From contig READ01000010.1 of NCBI GenBank assembly GCA_004293675.1, positions 1 through 64,000 of the forward strand: 64,000 nucleotides of DNA, written 5' to 3'. The position numbers and the translations under genes are program-made. The notes under the pieces are model-generated. The model worked only from the letters and a program-made list of their open reading frames with translations, was not told the DNA's origin and searched no databases. Shown here in pieces: positions 19,829 through 28,503 of the stretch (positions within the stretch are counted from its first letter, which is position 1; every line of letters starts with the position of its first letter). The stretch is from Betaproteobacteria bacterium (GTDB taxonomy: Bacteria; Pseudomonadota; Gammaproteobacteria; Burkholderiales; Casimicrobiaceae).

Positions 19829-20332
19829 ATGAATCTCTTTTTTCACCTATCGCGCGGGCTTTCGCAGCTTGCCTTAACCATCGCCGTTCTCGCGCTAATC
19901 GTGGTCACAGCGGTCGTGGGCTGGCAGGTGTTTGGCCGCTACGTGTTGAATGACACGCCGGTCTGGGCCGAGCGAGTAGCGCTACTTCTGATGATCTATT
20001 TGTGTTTGCTTGGTGCGGCGGTGGCGGTGCGCGATGCGGGTCACTTGGGTATGGAATTCATGCTCACAAAGCTCACCGAGACATCTAAGCGGCGTCTGGC
20101 GTACTTCATTCATTGGCTCACGCTCGCTTTCGGTATCGCCATGGCTTGGTACGGCTTGGAATTGGCCTCGATTGTTCGCACCCACGCCATTCCAACGCTG
20201 GGTATTTCAGAGGCGTGGACTTACGTGCCGCTGGCCGTTTCAGGCGTGCTGATTGTGCTTTTTTGCATCGAACACATTGCTTGCTTTCATTCGGGTGCCG
20301 ACGTGACACCGACCTTTGCACTGTCGGAGTAG
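19829..20332 (+). CDS. dctQ: TRAP transporter small permease (DctQ family)
   Basis: A 167-residue protein with four membrane segments, typical of DctQ. After the first segment comes WQVFGRYVLNDTPVWAERVALLLMIYLCLLGAAVAVRDAGHLGMEF, the family signature. It is the small membrane subunit that supports the large DctM permease. It sits 71 bp after dctP and 40 bp before dctM in one operon. Confidence 0.93.
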   Translation: MNLFFHLSRGLSQLALTIAVLALIVVTAVVGWQVFGRYVLNDTPVWAERVALLLMIYLCLLGAAVAVRDAGHLGMEFMLTKLTETSKRRLAYFIHWLTLAFGIAMAWYGLELASIVRTHAIPTLGISEAWTYVPLAVSGVLIVLFCIEHIACFHSGADVTPTFALSE

Positions 20333-20372
20333 TCATGCGTGCTGCTTTCGGAATCACTTGGAGCGCGCTGAA

Positions 20373-21665
20373 GTGACGTTAATCATCCTCGCCGTCACCT
20401 TTGTGATCATGCTCATCATCGGTGTGCCGATTGCGTTTGCGGTCGGCATCAGCGCGCTGATTACCGTGGCCTACGAGGGCATTCCGGCAGCCGTTGTTTT
20501 CCAACGCATGACCTCTGGCATGAACGTATTCGCGTTTCTCGCAGTACCGTTTTTTATCTTCGCCGGTGAGCTGATGTTCTACGGCGGGATCGGCGAGCGT
20601 TTGGTGCGCTTTGCCTCAGCGCTGGTCGGTCGAGTACGCGGTGGATTGGGCATGGCTAACGTCACCGCGTCGATGCTGTTTGGTGGCATTAGTGGAAGTG
20701 CGGTAGCTGATGTGTCGGCGCTCGGTAGCGTGATGATGCCCATGATGAAAGAGAAGGGCTACGACGACGACTATACGGTTAATCTAACGACCCATGCCGC
20801 GTTGATTGGCATCCTCATTCCGCCGTCGCACAACATGATTATTTACTCGCTCGCGGCGGGCGGATCGATCTCCGTGTCGGCACTGTTTTTAGCGGGTGTT
20901 TTGCCAGGGCTCCTGATGGGTGTCGCGCTCATGGCCTGCGCCTACATCATCGCGGTGAAGCGCGGCTATCCAGCGGAAGCGTGGGCGGGCTGGCGCGAAG
21001 TGTGGCGAACCTTCTGCCGCGCGTTTCCCGGTTTGTTTGCGGCCGTCATCATCATCGTGGGGATTTTGTCGGGCGTATTCACAGTGACCGAATCGGCTGC
21101 GATTGGCACGATTTACGCGCTTCTCGTGACGGTGTTTGTCTACCGGTCGCTCGACTTCAAACGATTTTGGATGGCCGCGGTCAGCGCCACCAAAACCACC
21201 GCGCTGGTGATGCTTCTCATTGGCACGAGCGCAGCGTTTGATTACCTGATGGCGCTCAACCAGGTGCCCACCAAAATGGCGGATTGGATGGGTGGTGTCT
21301 CGCAGTCGCCGTGGGTGGTTTTCTTGCTCATCAATTTGATTTTGATTGTGCTCGGAACGTTCATGGACATGGCGGGCACCATCTTGATTTGTACGCCAAT
21401 TTTTTTGCCGATTGCGCAAAAGTACGGCATGGACCCCGTGCAATTTGGCATGGTGTTGATGCTCAACTGCGCCATCGGGCTCAATACGCCACCTGTGGGA
21501 ACCGTGCAATACGTGGGTTGCTCGATTGCGAAGGTGCCGATTGATTCTGTTATGAAAACGATTTGGCCGTGGTACCTGACGCTCTTTGTGACTTTGCTGC
21601 TATTGACCTATATACCGGCACTGTCGTTGTGGCTTCCAAAGGTGTTTTTGGGCTACGGCGCTTAA
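20373..21665 (+). CDS. dctM: TRAP transporter large permease (DctM family)
   Basis: Start at GTG 20373, with GGAG about nine bases upstream. This gives 430 residues beginning MTLIILAVTFVIMLIIGVPIAFAVG, the usual DctM opening. About 12 membrane segments follow, with GGISGSAVADVSALGSVMMPMMKEKGYDDDY, HAALIGILIPPSHNMIIYSLAAGGSIS and NCAIGLNTPPVGT. It carries out sodium-driven substrate transport across the inner membrane. The longer in-frame ATG inside dctQ would add unconserved residues. Confidence 0.94.
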   Translation: MTLIILAVTFVIMLIIGVPIAFAVGISALITVAYEGIPAAVVFQRMTSGMNVFAFLAVPFFIFAGELMFYGGIGERLVRFASALVGRVRGGLGMANVTASMLFGGISGSAVADVSALGSVMMPMMKEKGYDDDYTVNLTTHAALIGILIPPSHNMIIYSLAAGGSISVSALFLAGVLPGLLMGVALMACAYIIAVKRGYPAEAWAGWREVWRTFCRAFPGLFAAVIIIVGILSGVFTVTESAAIGTIYALLVTVFVYRSLDFKRFWMAAVSATKTTALVMLLIGTSAAFDYLMALNQVPTKMADWMGGVSQSPWVVFLLINLILIVLGTFMDMAGTILICTPIFLPIAQKYGMDPVQFGMVLMLNCAIGLNTPPVGTVQYVGCSIAKVPIDSVMKTIWPWYLTLFVTLLLLTYIPALSLWLPKVFLGYGA

Positions 21666-21677
21666 TCGGATCGAGCC

Positions 21678-23156
21678 ATGAAACGAATCGCACTATCAAC
21701 GCTTCCTCTGCTTGCCGCCAACGTGGCTCGCCCCACCTACGATGTGGGCGCGCTCGGCATTGGCATCGTGCATTTAGGACTGGGGGCGTTTCACCGGGCG
21801 CATCAAGCGGTCTACACCGATGACGCCATTGCTTCGGGGGGCGGCCAATGGGGCATTTGCGGGGTCAGCCTAAAGTCCTCCACCGCTCGGGACCAACTGG
21901 CGGCTCAAGATAGTCTGTACAGCGTTCGCGAGGTCACAGGTGGTGCAGATCGATGGCGTGTCATCGGGGCGATCCGCGAATCGCTGTTTGCCGGTGATCA
22001 ACTGAGCTCGATCATCGCCCGCATCGCGCAAGCTGAAACGCATATCGTCTCACTCACCGTAACCGAGAAAGGCTACTGCGCCGACATCAACAAACGCGAG
22101 CCACTCTGGACGCATCCGGATATTGCGCACGACTTGGAGCGCGTCGACCAGCCGATCAGTGCGCTCGGCGTGTTGGTGGCTGGTTTGTATGAGCGTTTCC
22201 GCAAGCGCGGCGCACCGATGACGATTCTCTGCTGCGATAACTTGCCCGACAACGGTGGCGTTTTGCAAGCGCTGGTGCATAGCTTCGCAGCGCGCGTGCA
22301 TCCCCAAATGCTGCCTTGGCTTCTCGACAATGTGGCGTTTCCATCGAGCATGGTTGATCGCATTGTCCCCGCCACAAAAAACCATGATGTGTCCGATAGC
22401 GAAGCTGCTCTTGGTTTGCGTGACGAAGGCGTAGTGCGCGCTGAGCCATTTAGCCAATGGGTGATTGAAGACAAATTTTTGACACCGCGCCCGGATTGGC
22501 ATCGCGTCGGTGTGCAGTTTGTTAGCGACGTTGCGCCATTTGAAGCAATGAAGTTGCGGTTGCTCAATGGGGCACATTCGCTGCTGGCGTATTCCGGTGC
22601 GCTCGAGGGTATCGATACGATTGCTGAAACTGTTGCGCGACCAGCGTTTCGCGCGGCAGCGCTTGGCTTAATGCGCGAATCTGCAACATCCCTTGACCCG
22701 GTCGAGGGCGTTGACATCGAGCGCTATCAGGCGCAGTTGTTAGAGCGCTTCGCCAACCCAGCACTAGGGCATCGCACTTGGCAAGTCGCGACGGACGGAT
22801 CGCAGAAATTGCCGCAACGCCTAGTGGCGCCAACGAACATTAGGTTGGCTCGCGGGCAAGACTCGCCGTTCGCAGCCTACGCGATCGCCGCGTGGATCGT
22901 GTATCTTTCTGAGCGCAATTTTCGTGGCGTTACGCACACCGTTGCCGATGCAAGAGCCCCCCATTTCAGTGGGCTACGCGAACTATTACGTGACGATCTT
23001 CAAGCCTTCGCGGCGGCGGTGCTCGATGACGAGCAGGTGTTTGCCGCTGTAGGAAAAACGCCGTCGTTTCGCGAGGAAGTGCTGCGAAACGTTGCGCTCA
23101 TTGACGGTGACGGCACAGAAGTTGCGGCGCAAGAATTTGATTCGCCTCGCTTTTGA
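21678..23156 (+). CDS. uxuB: Mannitol dehydrogenase family oxidoreductase, fructuronate reductase-like
   Basis: A 492-residue NAD-dependent long-chain polyol dehydrogenase. Motifs: GIGIVHLGLGAFHRAHQAVY (nucleotide site), TVTEKGYC, CCDNLPDNGGVL, FPSSMVDRIVPAT, EPFSQWVIEDKF, MKLRLLNGAHSLLAYSG (catalytic Lys) and TDGSQKLPQR. The last motifs match UxuB (D-fructuronate to D-mannonate) better than mannitol 2-dehydrogenase, but that split is not certain. It is 12 bp after dctM, so the TRAP system likely imports its substrate or a precursor. The product could reach KDPG and the eda/edd genes 3 kb away. Confidence 0.8.
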   Translation: MKRIALSTLPLLAANVARPTYDVGALGIGIVHLGLGAFHRAHQAVYTDDAIASGGGQWGICGVSLKSSTARDQLAAQDSLYSVREVTGGADRWRVIGAIRESLFAGDQLSSIIARIAQAETHIVSLTVTEKGYCADINKREPLWTHPDIAHDLERVDQPISALGVLVAGLYERFRKRGAPMTILCCDNLPDNGGVLQALVHSFAARVHPQMLPWLLDNVAFPSSMVDRIVPATKNHDVSDSEAALGLRDEGVVRAEPFSQWVIEDKFLTPRPDWHRVGVQFVSDVAPFEAMKLRLLNGAHSLLAYSGALEGIDTIAETVARPAFRAAALGLMRESATSLDPVEGVDIERYQAQLLERFANPALGHRTWQVATDGSQKLPQRLVAPTNIRLARGQDSPFAAYAIAAWIVYLSERNFRGVTHTVADARAPHFSGLRELLRDDLQAFAAAVLDDEQVFAAVGKTPSFREEVLRNVALIDGDGTEVAAQEFDSPRF

Positions 23157-23182
23157 TAACGTTCATTGAAGCTTTTAGCCAC

Positions 23183-23217
23183 CCCGTTCGTGGTGAGCTT
23201 GTCGAACCATGAACGGG
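23183..23217. terminator. 12-bp hairpin between convergent genes (interspersed type)
   Basis: A stem CCCGTTCGTGGT / ACCATGAACGGG with an 11-base loop (GAGCTTGTCGA) lies between the converging uxuB-like and DCC genes. One G-T wobble is present. This 'GAGCTTGTCGAACCATGAACGGG' type of hairpin recurs in many proteobacterial genomes and could stop transcription from both sides. Confidence 0.6.
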
Positions 23218-23263
23218 CTTTGCTCTGCTAAACGCCCAATTGAGATGGCCGACGCTGCACTCG

Positions 23264-23737
23264 CTATTGTTTGCGAGTGCCATCGCAGGCATCGTTTTGA
23301 CATTGCGCTGAATTTGCCAGCGCTCTCTGCGCAGATCGTGCATGAAACCAGTGGAGTGTTTTCGTCATCGCGCTCATAGCGCCGAGCTTGGACAGCAGCG
23401 TGCGGTTATCGGCGATCCACGGATACACCACGCGCCAAAACGGCTGTAACCATTTTGCGCCCCAGAGCCGCGCAATCGCTGAAAAGCCAGTCGCCGCGTA
23501 AGCCGCCGCAAACACTGGCGCACCGATCAGCCATCGTCCACCCGCGTCTTTAGCGTGGATTAATTTCATCATGGCTGCGCGCGTGTGCTCGCCCTCGCCT
23601 TGATAGTCATTGGGCGAGCAATCAACAAGCGCGATTTGTGATGCGGTGTCGAACTGTTTGAGTAAATCAATTTCGCGGCGGCAGAGCGGGCAAGACGCGT
23701 CGTAGTAAATGGTGATGGGATAGGTCACGGTTTGCAT
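23264..23737 (-). CDS. DCC-family thiol-disulfide oxidoreductase-like protein (DUF393)
   Basis: A 157-residue protein with the DUF393 opening ITIYYDASCPLCRREIDLLKQFD, whose CPLC is the CxxC redox pair, then IALVDCSPNDY and the WLIGAPVFAAAYAATGF block. Members are thioredoxin-fold proteins of largely unproven function. It has AGGTGA seven bases before ATG and lies seven bases after the GbsR-like gene, so both share a transcript. The C-terminal 25 residues look unconserved. Confidence 0.88.
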   Translation of the reverse strand: MQTVTYPITIYYDASCPLCRREIDLLKQFDTASQIALVDCSPNDYQGEGEHTRAAMMKLIHAKDAGGRWLIGAPVFAAAYAATGFSAIARLWGAKWLQPFWRVVYPWIADNRTLLSKLGAMSAMTKTLHWFHARSAQRALANSAQCQNDACDGTRKQ

Positions 23738-23744
23738 GTCGAAA

Positions 23745-24320
23745 TCACCTGCTTTTTGTTGTGCTGTCGCCGCCGACTTGAAATAAACGCTGAATTTTGC
23801 TGCCCAGTCGCATCAGTTTCATCAAAAAACTGGGCTCGAGTTTGAGCATGTCATCGGTCCAAAGCGACAGTGAACTCATCAGCGCATGGGTTTGTTTGAT
23901 CCGCTTTTGCCGTGTTTCGGGTTCCGCTGCAAGCGCAGGGTCGGCCAGTGTGTTGGCGAGCATGGCGACGGTTGGGTCGAATTCGCGCAGCTTACGTTCC
24001 CGCACGATCACCCGCATCAATTCCCACACGTCGTCGGAGGTTTCAAAGAAGTCGCGGCGATCGCCCATGACGTGAGTGGTCCGAATCAAATTCCAGTTCA
24101 TTAACTCCCGAAGGCTGTTGCTAACGTTTGAGCGCGCCACGTTGAGCGTATCCGCAATGTCCTCAGCGGTGAGTGGCGCACCGTGAATGAACAGCAGCGC
24201 ATGAATCTGCGCCACGGTGCGGTTGACACCCCAACGGGTTCCCATTTCGCCCCAGTGGAGTACGAATCGTTCGGTAATGGCACTCAGCTGCATGATGCTG
24301 TGAAATGAATTGATTGACAT
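23745..24320 (-). CDS. GbsR/MarR-type transcriptional regulator
   Basis: A 191-residue winged-helix protein: RFVLHWGEMGTRWGVNRTVAQIHALLFIHGAPLTAEDIADTLNVARSNVSNSLRELMNWNLIR is the HTH and wing, followed by GDRRDFFETSDDVWELMRVIVRERK and a helical C-terminal part. This is the GbsR subgroup. The first ATG lacks a clear ribosome-binding site, and an internal ATG at 24293 is a possible alternative. It likely controls itself, the DCC gene and the divergent oxidoreductase through the palindrome at 24331-24368. Confidence 0.9.
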   Translation of the reverse strand: MSINSFHSIMQLSAITERFVLHWGEMGTRWGVNRTVAQIHALLFIHGAPLTAEDIADTLNVARSNVSNSLRELMNWNLIRTTHVMGDRRDFFETSDDVWELMRVIVRERKLREFDPTVAMLANTLADPALAAEPETRQKRIKQTHALMSSLSLWTDDMLKLEPSFLMKLMRLGSKIQRLFQVGGDSTTKSR

Positions 24321-24368
24321 TATTTTCTACATTTCATATATTTCTGTCAAGACAGAAATATATGAAAT
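24314..24368 (+). promoter_or_regulatory. 38-bp palindromic operator overlapping a strong promoter
   Basis: Positions 24331-24348 and 24351-24368 are exact reverse complements (18-bp arms, AA centre), in the divergent gap between the GbsR-like gene and the NDUFA9-like gene. A rightward promoter fits inside: -35 TTGACA (24314-24319, consensus), 17-bp spacing, -10 TATATT (24337-24342) in the left arm. Binding there would block the -10 box. Confidence 0.8.
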
Positions 24369-24418
24369 CTGCGAATGGTTCGCAGCAACGCTCCAGAGTG
24401 GAGTAGAAGGGTGCGGTC

Positions 24419-25321
24419 ATGAGAATCTTGGTCTTGGGCGGTGCGGGATTCATCGGTCGGCATGCAGTGGCGGCGATACGAGCTAAGGGACATGTGGTGA
24501 CCATCGGTAGTCGCCACGCTGCGTCTGCCAACCCGTCGAGTTGCCTAAAAGTACGATTTCATGAGCTCACTGACGTTGCCGATTGGGTGCCCATCATCGC
24601 TGGTTTTGATGTGGTGCTTAACTGTGTGGGAATACTGCGGGAGCGTTGGGGTGAGCGCTACGATGCGGTGCACCATCGGGCGCCAGAGTGCATCGCAAGG
24701 GCTTGTGCGTCAGCGGGTGTTCGTTTTGTGCACGTCAGTGCGTTGGGTTTGTCGAGCGACGCGTCAAGTGGATTCATTCGCTCCAAAGTGGCTGGTGAAA
24801 ACGGCATCCGAGCCAGCGGCGCGGACTACAGCATCGTTCGGCCGTCATTGCTCGATGGTGTGGACGGTTACGGCTCCCGCTGGTTGCGCCGCGTAGCGAA
24901 TTGGCCAGTGCATTTCGTCCCGGCCGACGCGACAGGCGCATTAGCCGCGCTCGATGTCGATGATCTGGGTGCGGCGCTCGCGGTGTTGTGCGAGATGCGT
25001 GACGCTAGAGCGCATCGAGAAATCGAGCTCGGTGGCAGCGATGCGCTCACGATCCGAGAATTGTTGGCGGCACTTCGTTCAAGCGGCCGTGCGAAGCCAT
25101 GGGTAGTTGCGGTCCCAGCGTTTTGCGTGCGCGCCGTGGCGCACGTCTTTGATGTGTTGCACGCCACGCCGCTGTCGTGGGGACACGTTGAATTGATGCG
25201 GCGCGACAATCGTCCGGAATTCAACGCATTGCCCAGTTTGCTCGGTCGAGCACCCAAGCGCATCGGCGCACTGGCCGCACGTCGGCTACGTCGCTACGAT
25301 TTGCTGGTGCGACATCACTAG
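24419..25321 (+). CDS. NAD(P)-binding SDR-like protein, NDUFA9-type
   Basis: A 300-residue atypical short-chain dehydrogenase. It opens with the Rossmann motif LVLGGAGFIGRH and contains VVLNCVGILRERWGERYDAVHH, RFVHVSALGLSSDASSGFIRSKVAGE and DYSIVRPSLLDG, the pattern of the complex I NDUFA9-like group. The C-terminal 90 residues are less typical. It diverges from the GbsR-like/DCC pair and shares the palindromic control region, which suggests that all three act in one redox or stress response. Confidence 0.87.
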   Translation: MRILVLGGAGFIGRHAVAAIRAKGHVVTIGSRHAASANPSSCLKVRFHELTDVADWVPIIAGFDVVLNCVGILRERWGERYDAVHHRAPECIARACASAGVRFVHVSALGLSSDASSGFIRSKVAGENGIRASGADYSIVRPSLLDGVDGYGSRWLRRVANWPVHFVPADATGALAALDVDDLGAALAVLCEMRDARAHREIELGGSDALTIRELLAALRSSGRAKPWVVAVPAFCVRAVAHVFDVLHATPLSWGHVELMRRDNRPEFNALPSLLGRAPKRIGALAARRLRRYDLLVRHH

Positions 25322-25367
25322 GGTGTGTCCGAAAGCCGTTCGCCCCCGACCTTCCCCGGGGCAGGCT

Positions 25368-25545
25368 CTGAGTAGGATATTTGCCCGCGGGTCAAAAGGC
25401 GTTTTTGAGAAACAGGGCGTGACCGGATTGGCTCCCACTCCCTGGGGGAGAGGGTTGGGGTGAGGGACTTGGAATGATGTCGATCGGCGCAATGCGAAGA
25501 CCCTCTCCCCAACCCTCCCCCCGGGGGGAGGGAGCTGTTTGGCGC
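25368..25545 (+). repeat. Interspersed C-rich/G-rich hairpin repeat, copy 2
   Basis: It fills most of the 25322-25583 gap. Order: GAGTAGGATATTTGCCCG, GTCAAAAGGCGTTTTTGAG, a first hairpin near GGCTCCCACTCCCTGGGGG, a 64-bp centre (25452-25515), and a second hairpin CCCTCCCCCCGGGGGGAGGG. The hairpins are inverted relative to each other. The centre is in the same orientation as copy 1 and opposite to copy 3. Confidence 0.85.
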
Positions 25546-25583
25546 GCGTCGAGGTGAGTATTGCGACAACGCGCGCTGAGCGA

Positions 25584-26213
25584 CTAACGCTTTGCAGCTT
25601 CCATCACGCGCTTCGCAGCCTCGGTAATTTGCGACCATGCTCTTTCGCGAATCAGTTTGGCTGGTGCAACGCTCGAACTGCCCACGGCGAGCAGATTGGG
25701 TTGTTCCCAATAGTCCGCCATGTCAGCATCGGTGATGCCGCCCGTGGCGATGAATTCGGCCTGTGGCAGCGGGCCGCGAATGGCCTTGAGCCACGCCGTG
25801 CCGCCGTGCACATTAGCGGGAAAAAATTTCAGCGCGGTGTAGCCCGCATCAAGCGCCAACATGACTTCGCTCGAAGTTACTGCACCCGGCAACAGCGGCA
25901 GCTGCGCGGTCTTGCAAGCACGGTCGAGCGCATCGGTGAAGCCGGGCGACACAGCAAAGCTCGCGCCTGCGTCCCGACATTGGGCTGCGTGCTCGGCGCG
26001 TACTACCGTTCCAGCGCCCACCAAAATCGGCAAGCTAGCGAGGCTGAGTTTGCGAATGCCGTCGAGTGCTGCGGGCGTTCGAAGCGTGATCTCAATGGCG
26101 CCGATACCGCCAGCGATGAGTGCTTCGGCCAGAGGGATCGCGTTGTCGGCATGATCGAGTTCGATCACCGGGATGTAGCGGAGTGGGCGGAAGAGGGCGG
26201 CGAGAGAATGCAT
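25584..26213 (-). CDS. eda: KDPG / 4-hydroxy-2-oxoglutarate aldolase
   Basis: A 209-residue class I aldolase. The catalytic Glu is in AIEITLRTPAALDGI, the Schiff-base Lys is in GYTALKFFPANVHGG, and ATGGI binds phosphate. It splits 2-keto-3-deoxy-6-phosphogluconate to pyruvate and glyceraldehyde 3-phosphate, the last step of the Entner-Doudoroff route. It lies 72 bp after edd on the same strand, with a REP-like hairpin between. The C-terminus repeats EAAKRVMEAAKR. Confidence 0.95.
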   Translation of the reverse strand: MHSLAALFRPLRYIPVIELDHADNAIPLAEALIAGGIGAIEITLRTPAALDGIRKLSLASLPILVGAGTVVRAEHAAQCRDAGASFAVSPGFTDALDRACKTAQLPLLPGAVTSSEVMLALDAGYTALKFFPANVHGGTAWLKAIRGPLPQAEFIATGGITDADMADYWEQPNLLAVGSSSVAPAKLIRERAWSQITEAAKRVMEAAKR

Positions 26214-26254
26214 GGCGGAGATGGTAGTACTTTGCGAGTGTTGTTATGGGGTGC

Positions 26255-26283
26255 GGCAATCGCGGCGAGCCGCTCCTACAGGC
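26255..26283 (-). repeat. REP-like hairpin (GTAGGAGCGGC type) between eda and edd
   Basis: On the minus strand it reads TGTAGGAGCGGCTCGCCGCG, with stem GCGGC / GCCGC. This is the GTAGGAGCGGC motif typical of REP elements in pseudomonads and xanthomonads. It lies inside the edd-eda transcript, so it could stabilise the edd mRNA end. Confidence 0.65.
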
Positions 26284-26285
26284 TG

Positions 26286-28079
26286 TTAGAAAACGCTGGC
26301 TCCGGTATCGGCGGTGCCTACGCGTTCACGAAACGCTACGAACAATTCGCGTCCCCAGCCGGTTGCCTCGTCTAAATTTACGGCGCAATTGCTGCGCGAG
26401 GCGAGTGCGTCGTCCGATAGCGCCACGCGCAGCACTCCGTTGGCGCAGTCGAGCTCGATGATGTCGCCATCTTTGAGTTTTGCGAGCGCTCCGCCAGCGG
26501 CGGCTTCAGGGGTGACATGAATCGCTGCAGGCACCTTACCCGATGCGCCAGACATGCGGCCATCGGTGACCAGGGCGACCTTGTGGCCCGCGTCCAAGAG
26601 CACCGACAGTGACGGCGTGAGCCGATGCAATTCGGGCATGCCGCAGGCGCGTGGCCCTTGGTTTCGAACCACGACCACGCAATCGCGATTTAGCTCACCG
26701 GCCTTGAACGCGTCGACGACGGCGTCTTGTGAATCAAACACGACGGCGGGGGCTTTAATGTGTTGGTGCTCTGGCGCAACGGCAGAGACCTTCACCACGG
26801 CTTGTCCCAGGTTGCCTTTCATGATGCGAATTCCACCCTCAGCGTTGAAGGGCTGCTTCGCGCTACGCAGAATCGTCATGTCGCCGGAATGCGCGGGTGC
26901 CTCAACGTAGGTGAGTGCGGCGCTGGGGGCGACTAGCTTGTTCGTATATGCCCGCAAGCCGCGTCCACCAATCGTATCGACGTCGTCAAAGAGCAATCCC
27001 GCATCGAGCAGCTCGCGCATCAAAAATGCGATGCCACCAACGCGCTCAAAATCGTTCACATCGGCTTCGCCGTTTGGATAGAGTCGCGTGAGCTGCGGCA
27101 CTACGCGCGAGAGCTGGTCAATATCATCCCAAGTGAGCTGCCAACCCGCGGCCCGCGCCACGGCTACCCAGTGCATCGTGTGATTGGTTGAACCACCCGT
27201 GGATAGGAGCGCCACAATCGCATTCACAATCACTTTTTCGGTGACCCATTCGCCGATGCCGGACTTCGTTTTGGTTCGCGCTGACAGTGCTTTGCATGCG
27301 GCGCGCGTGAGCTGCTCGCGGCGTGGATCGCTCGGTTGCACAAATGCTGCGCCGGGCAACATCAAGCCCATCGCTTCCAGAAGCATTTGATTGCTATTGG
27401 CTGTGCCGTAAAACGTGCAGGTGCCCGCGCCGTGATACGCCGCCATTTCGGCTTTCAGCAGCGCCTCTTGGCCCACTTTTCCTTGCGCAAACTCTTTGCG
27501 TACTTTGGATTTTTCGCCATTGGAAATGCCGGTGGGCATGGGGCCAGCAGGGATAAATACCGCAGGCAAATGACCGAATGACAGCGCACCAATCAGCAAA
27601 CCCGGAACGATTTTGTCGCACACACCGAGCAGAAACACGCCGTCGTACAAATCGTGTGACAGCGCCACGGCGGTTGACATCGCGATCACATCGCGCGAAA
27701 ACAGCGACAACTCCATCCCAGGTTGTCCTTGCGTCACGCCGTCGCACATAGCCGGTACGCCGCCTGCGAATTGAGCGACAGCCGCGTGTTTTCTGGTTTC
27801 CTCAGCGATGATCGCGGGATAGGTTGCGAGCGGTTGATGCGCCGAGAGCACGTCGTTGTAGGCCGACACGATGGCGAGCATGGGTACGGGTTCTGAGACG
27901 ACGCGAAGCTTGTCGCCGCTCGGAAGCGCTGCGTATCCGTGGGCTAAATTGGCCGCCGCCAAACGCTTGCGGCTGACTCGGTCAGCGCGTTGCTTCTCAA
28001 CTGTTGCCAGGTAACTCGCTCGGGAGCGCTCGCTGCGCGCTGCAATATCGGCTGCGACCCGGAGCAAAACTTGGTTCAT
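26286..28079 (-). CDS. edd: Phosphogluconate dehydratase
   Basis: A 597-residue IlvD/Edd-family dehydratase. Motifs: [19 protein letters not shown], the cluster-cysteine region [80 protein letters not shown] and [19 protein letters not shown]. It uses an iron-sulphur cluster to convert 6-phosphogluconate to KDPG. With eda it forms the Entner-Doudoroff pair. No zwf or pgl is nearby. The promoter must lie in the 28080-28503 gap. Confidence 0.95.
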   Translation of the reverse strand: MNQVLLRVAADIAARSERSRASYLATVEKQRADRVSRKRLAAANLAHGYAALPSGDKLRVVSEPVPMLAIVSAYNDVLSAHQPLATYPAIIAEETRKHAAVAQFAGGVPAMCDGVTQGQPGMELSLFSRDVIAMSTAVALSHDLYDGVFLLGVCDKIVPGLLIGALSFGHLPAVFIPAGPMPTGISNGEKSKVRKEFAQGKVGQEALLKAEMAAYHGAGTCTFYGTANSNQMLLEAMGLMLPGAAFVQPSDPRREQLTRAACKALSARTKTKSGIGEWVTEKVIVNAIVALLSTGGSTNHTMHWVAVARAAGWQLTWDDIDQLSRVVPQLTRLYPNGEADVNDFERVGGIAFLMRELLDAGLLFDDVDTIGGRGLRAYTNKLVAPSAALTYVEAPAHSGDMTILRSAKQPFNAEGGIRIMKGNLGQAVVKVSAVAPEHQHIKAPAVVFDSQDAVVDAFKAGELNRDCVVVVRNQGPRACGMPELHRLTPSLSVLLDAGHKVALVTDGRMSGASGKVPAAIHVTPEAAAGGALAKLKDGDIIELDCANGVLRVALSDDALASRSNCAVNLDEATGWGRELFVAFRERVGTADTGASVF

Positions 28080-28208
28080 CGTGTTGTAGTAATTAATTCG
28101 ATATAGCCATTATTCTATGTATTAAAACTACATGCAACAACGAAACGCAGGTTGGGCCAGAGCAAATCGTCAGGTCAGGCTCGACAATAAAAACTACCGA
28201 TAAGTCTT

Positions 28209-28327
28209 CAAGCTTTTGAACTGTAGGCCAAGTAAAAACAAGTGATTTAAGAGTTTTTCTTACGTTTCACTAACTTATTTCGTTTGCACTTACGCGTTGT
28301 TTTGTATGGCACTTAACTAATAAGCTG
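28209..28327. repeat. AT-rich double-hairpin intergenic element, copy 5 (diverged)
   Basis: It lies in the 424-bp divergent gap between edd and the ABC permease. Left end CAAGCTTTTGAACTGTAGGCC, then AAGTAAAAACAAG. Right part CGTTGTTTTGTATGGC and tail ACTAATAAGCTG. The match to the consensus is weaker, but length and outer ends agree with the others. The rest of the gap (28080-28208 and 28328-28503) shows no gene. Confidence 0.55.
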
Positions 28328-28503
28328 ATAAATGTCGTGTGTAACCACCTTCTCGCCCACGCACTGATCCCAAGCTCGACTCCGCGTGAGAGAAACTCGT
28401 CAGCTAACAACGTTAGCCTTGCTGTGTCGTGTGGCTTCATCATGCAAAACGCCAATCGGTTCCGCGGCAGCACCCGAAGCATTTACCGAAGGGGAAACTT
28501 GAG

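Noticed and set aside
20889-21509. 206-residue frame antisense to dctM
   Set aside because: Composition is His/Arg/Gln-rich without family features. The sense frame is a clear DctM.
25539-26375. 278-residue frame antisense to eda
   Set aside because: It overlaps eda almost completely, and eda has full catalytic motifs. The frame has no recognisable domain.
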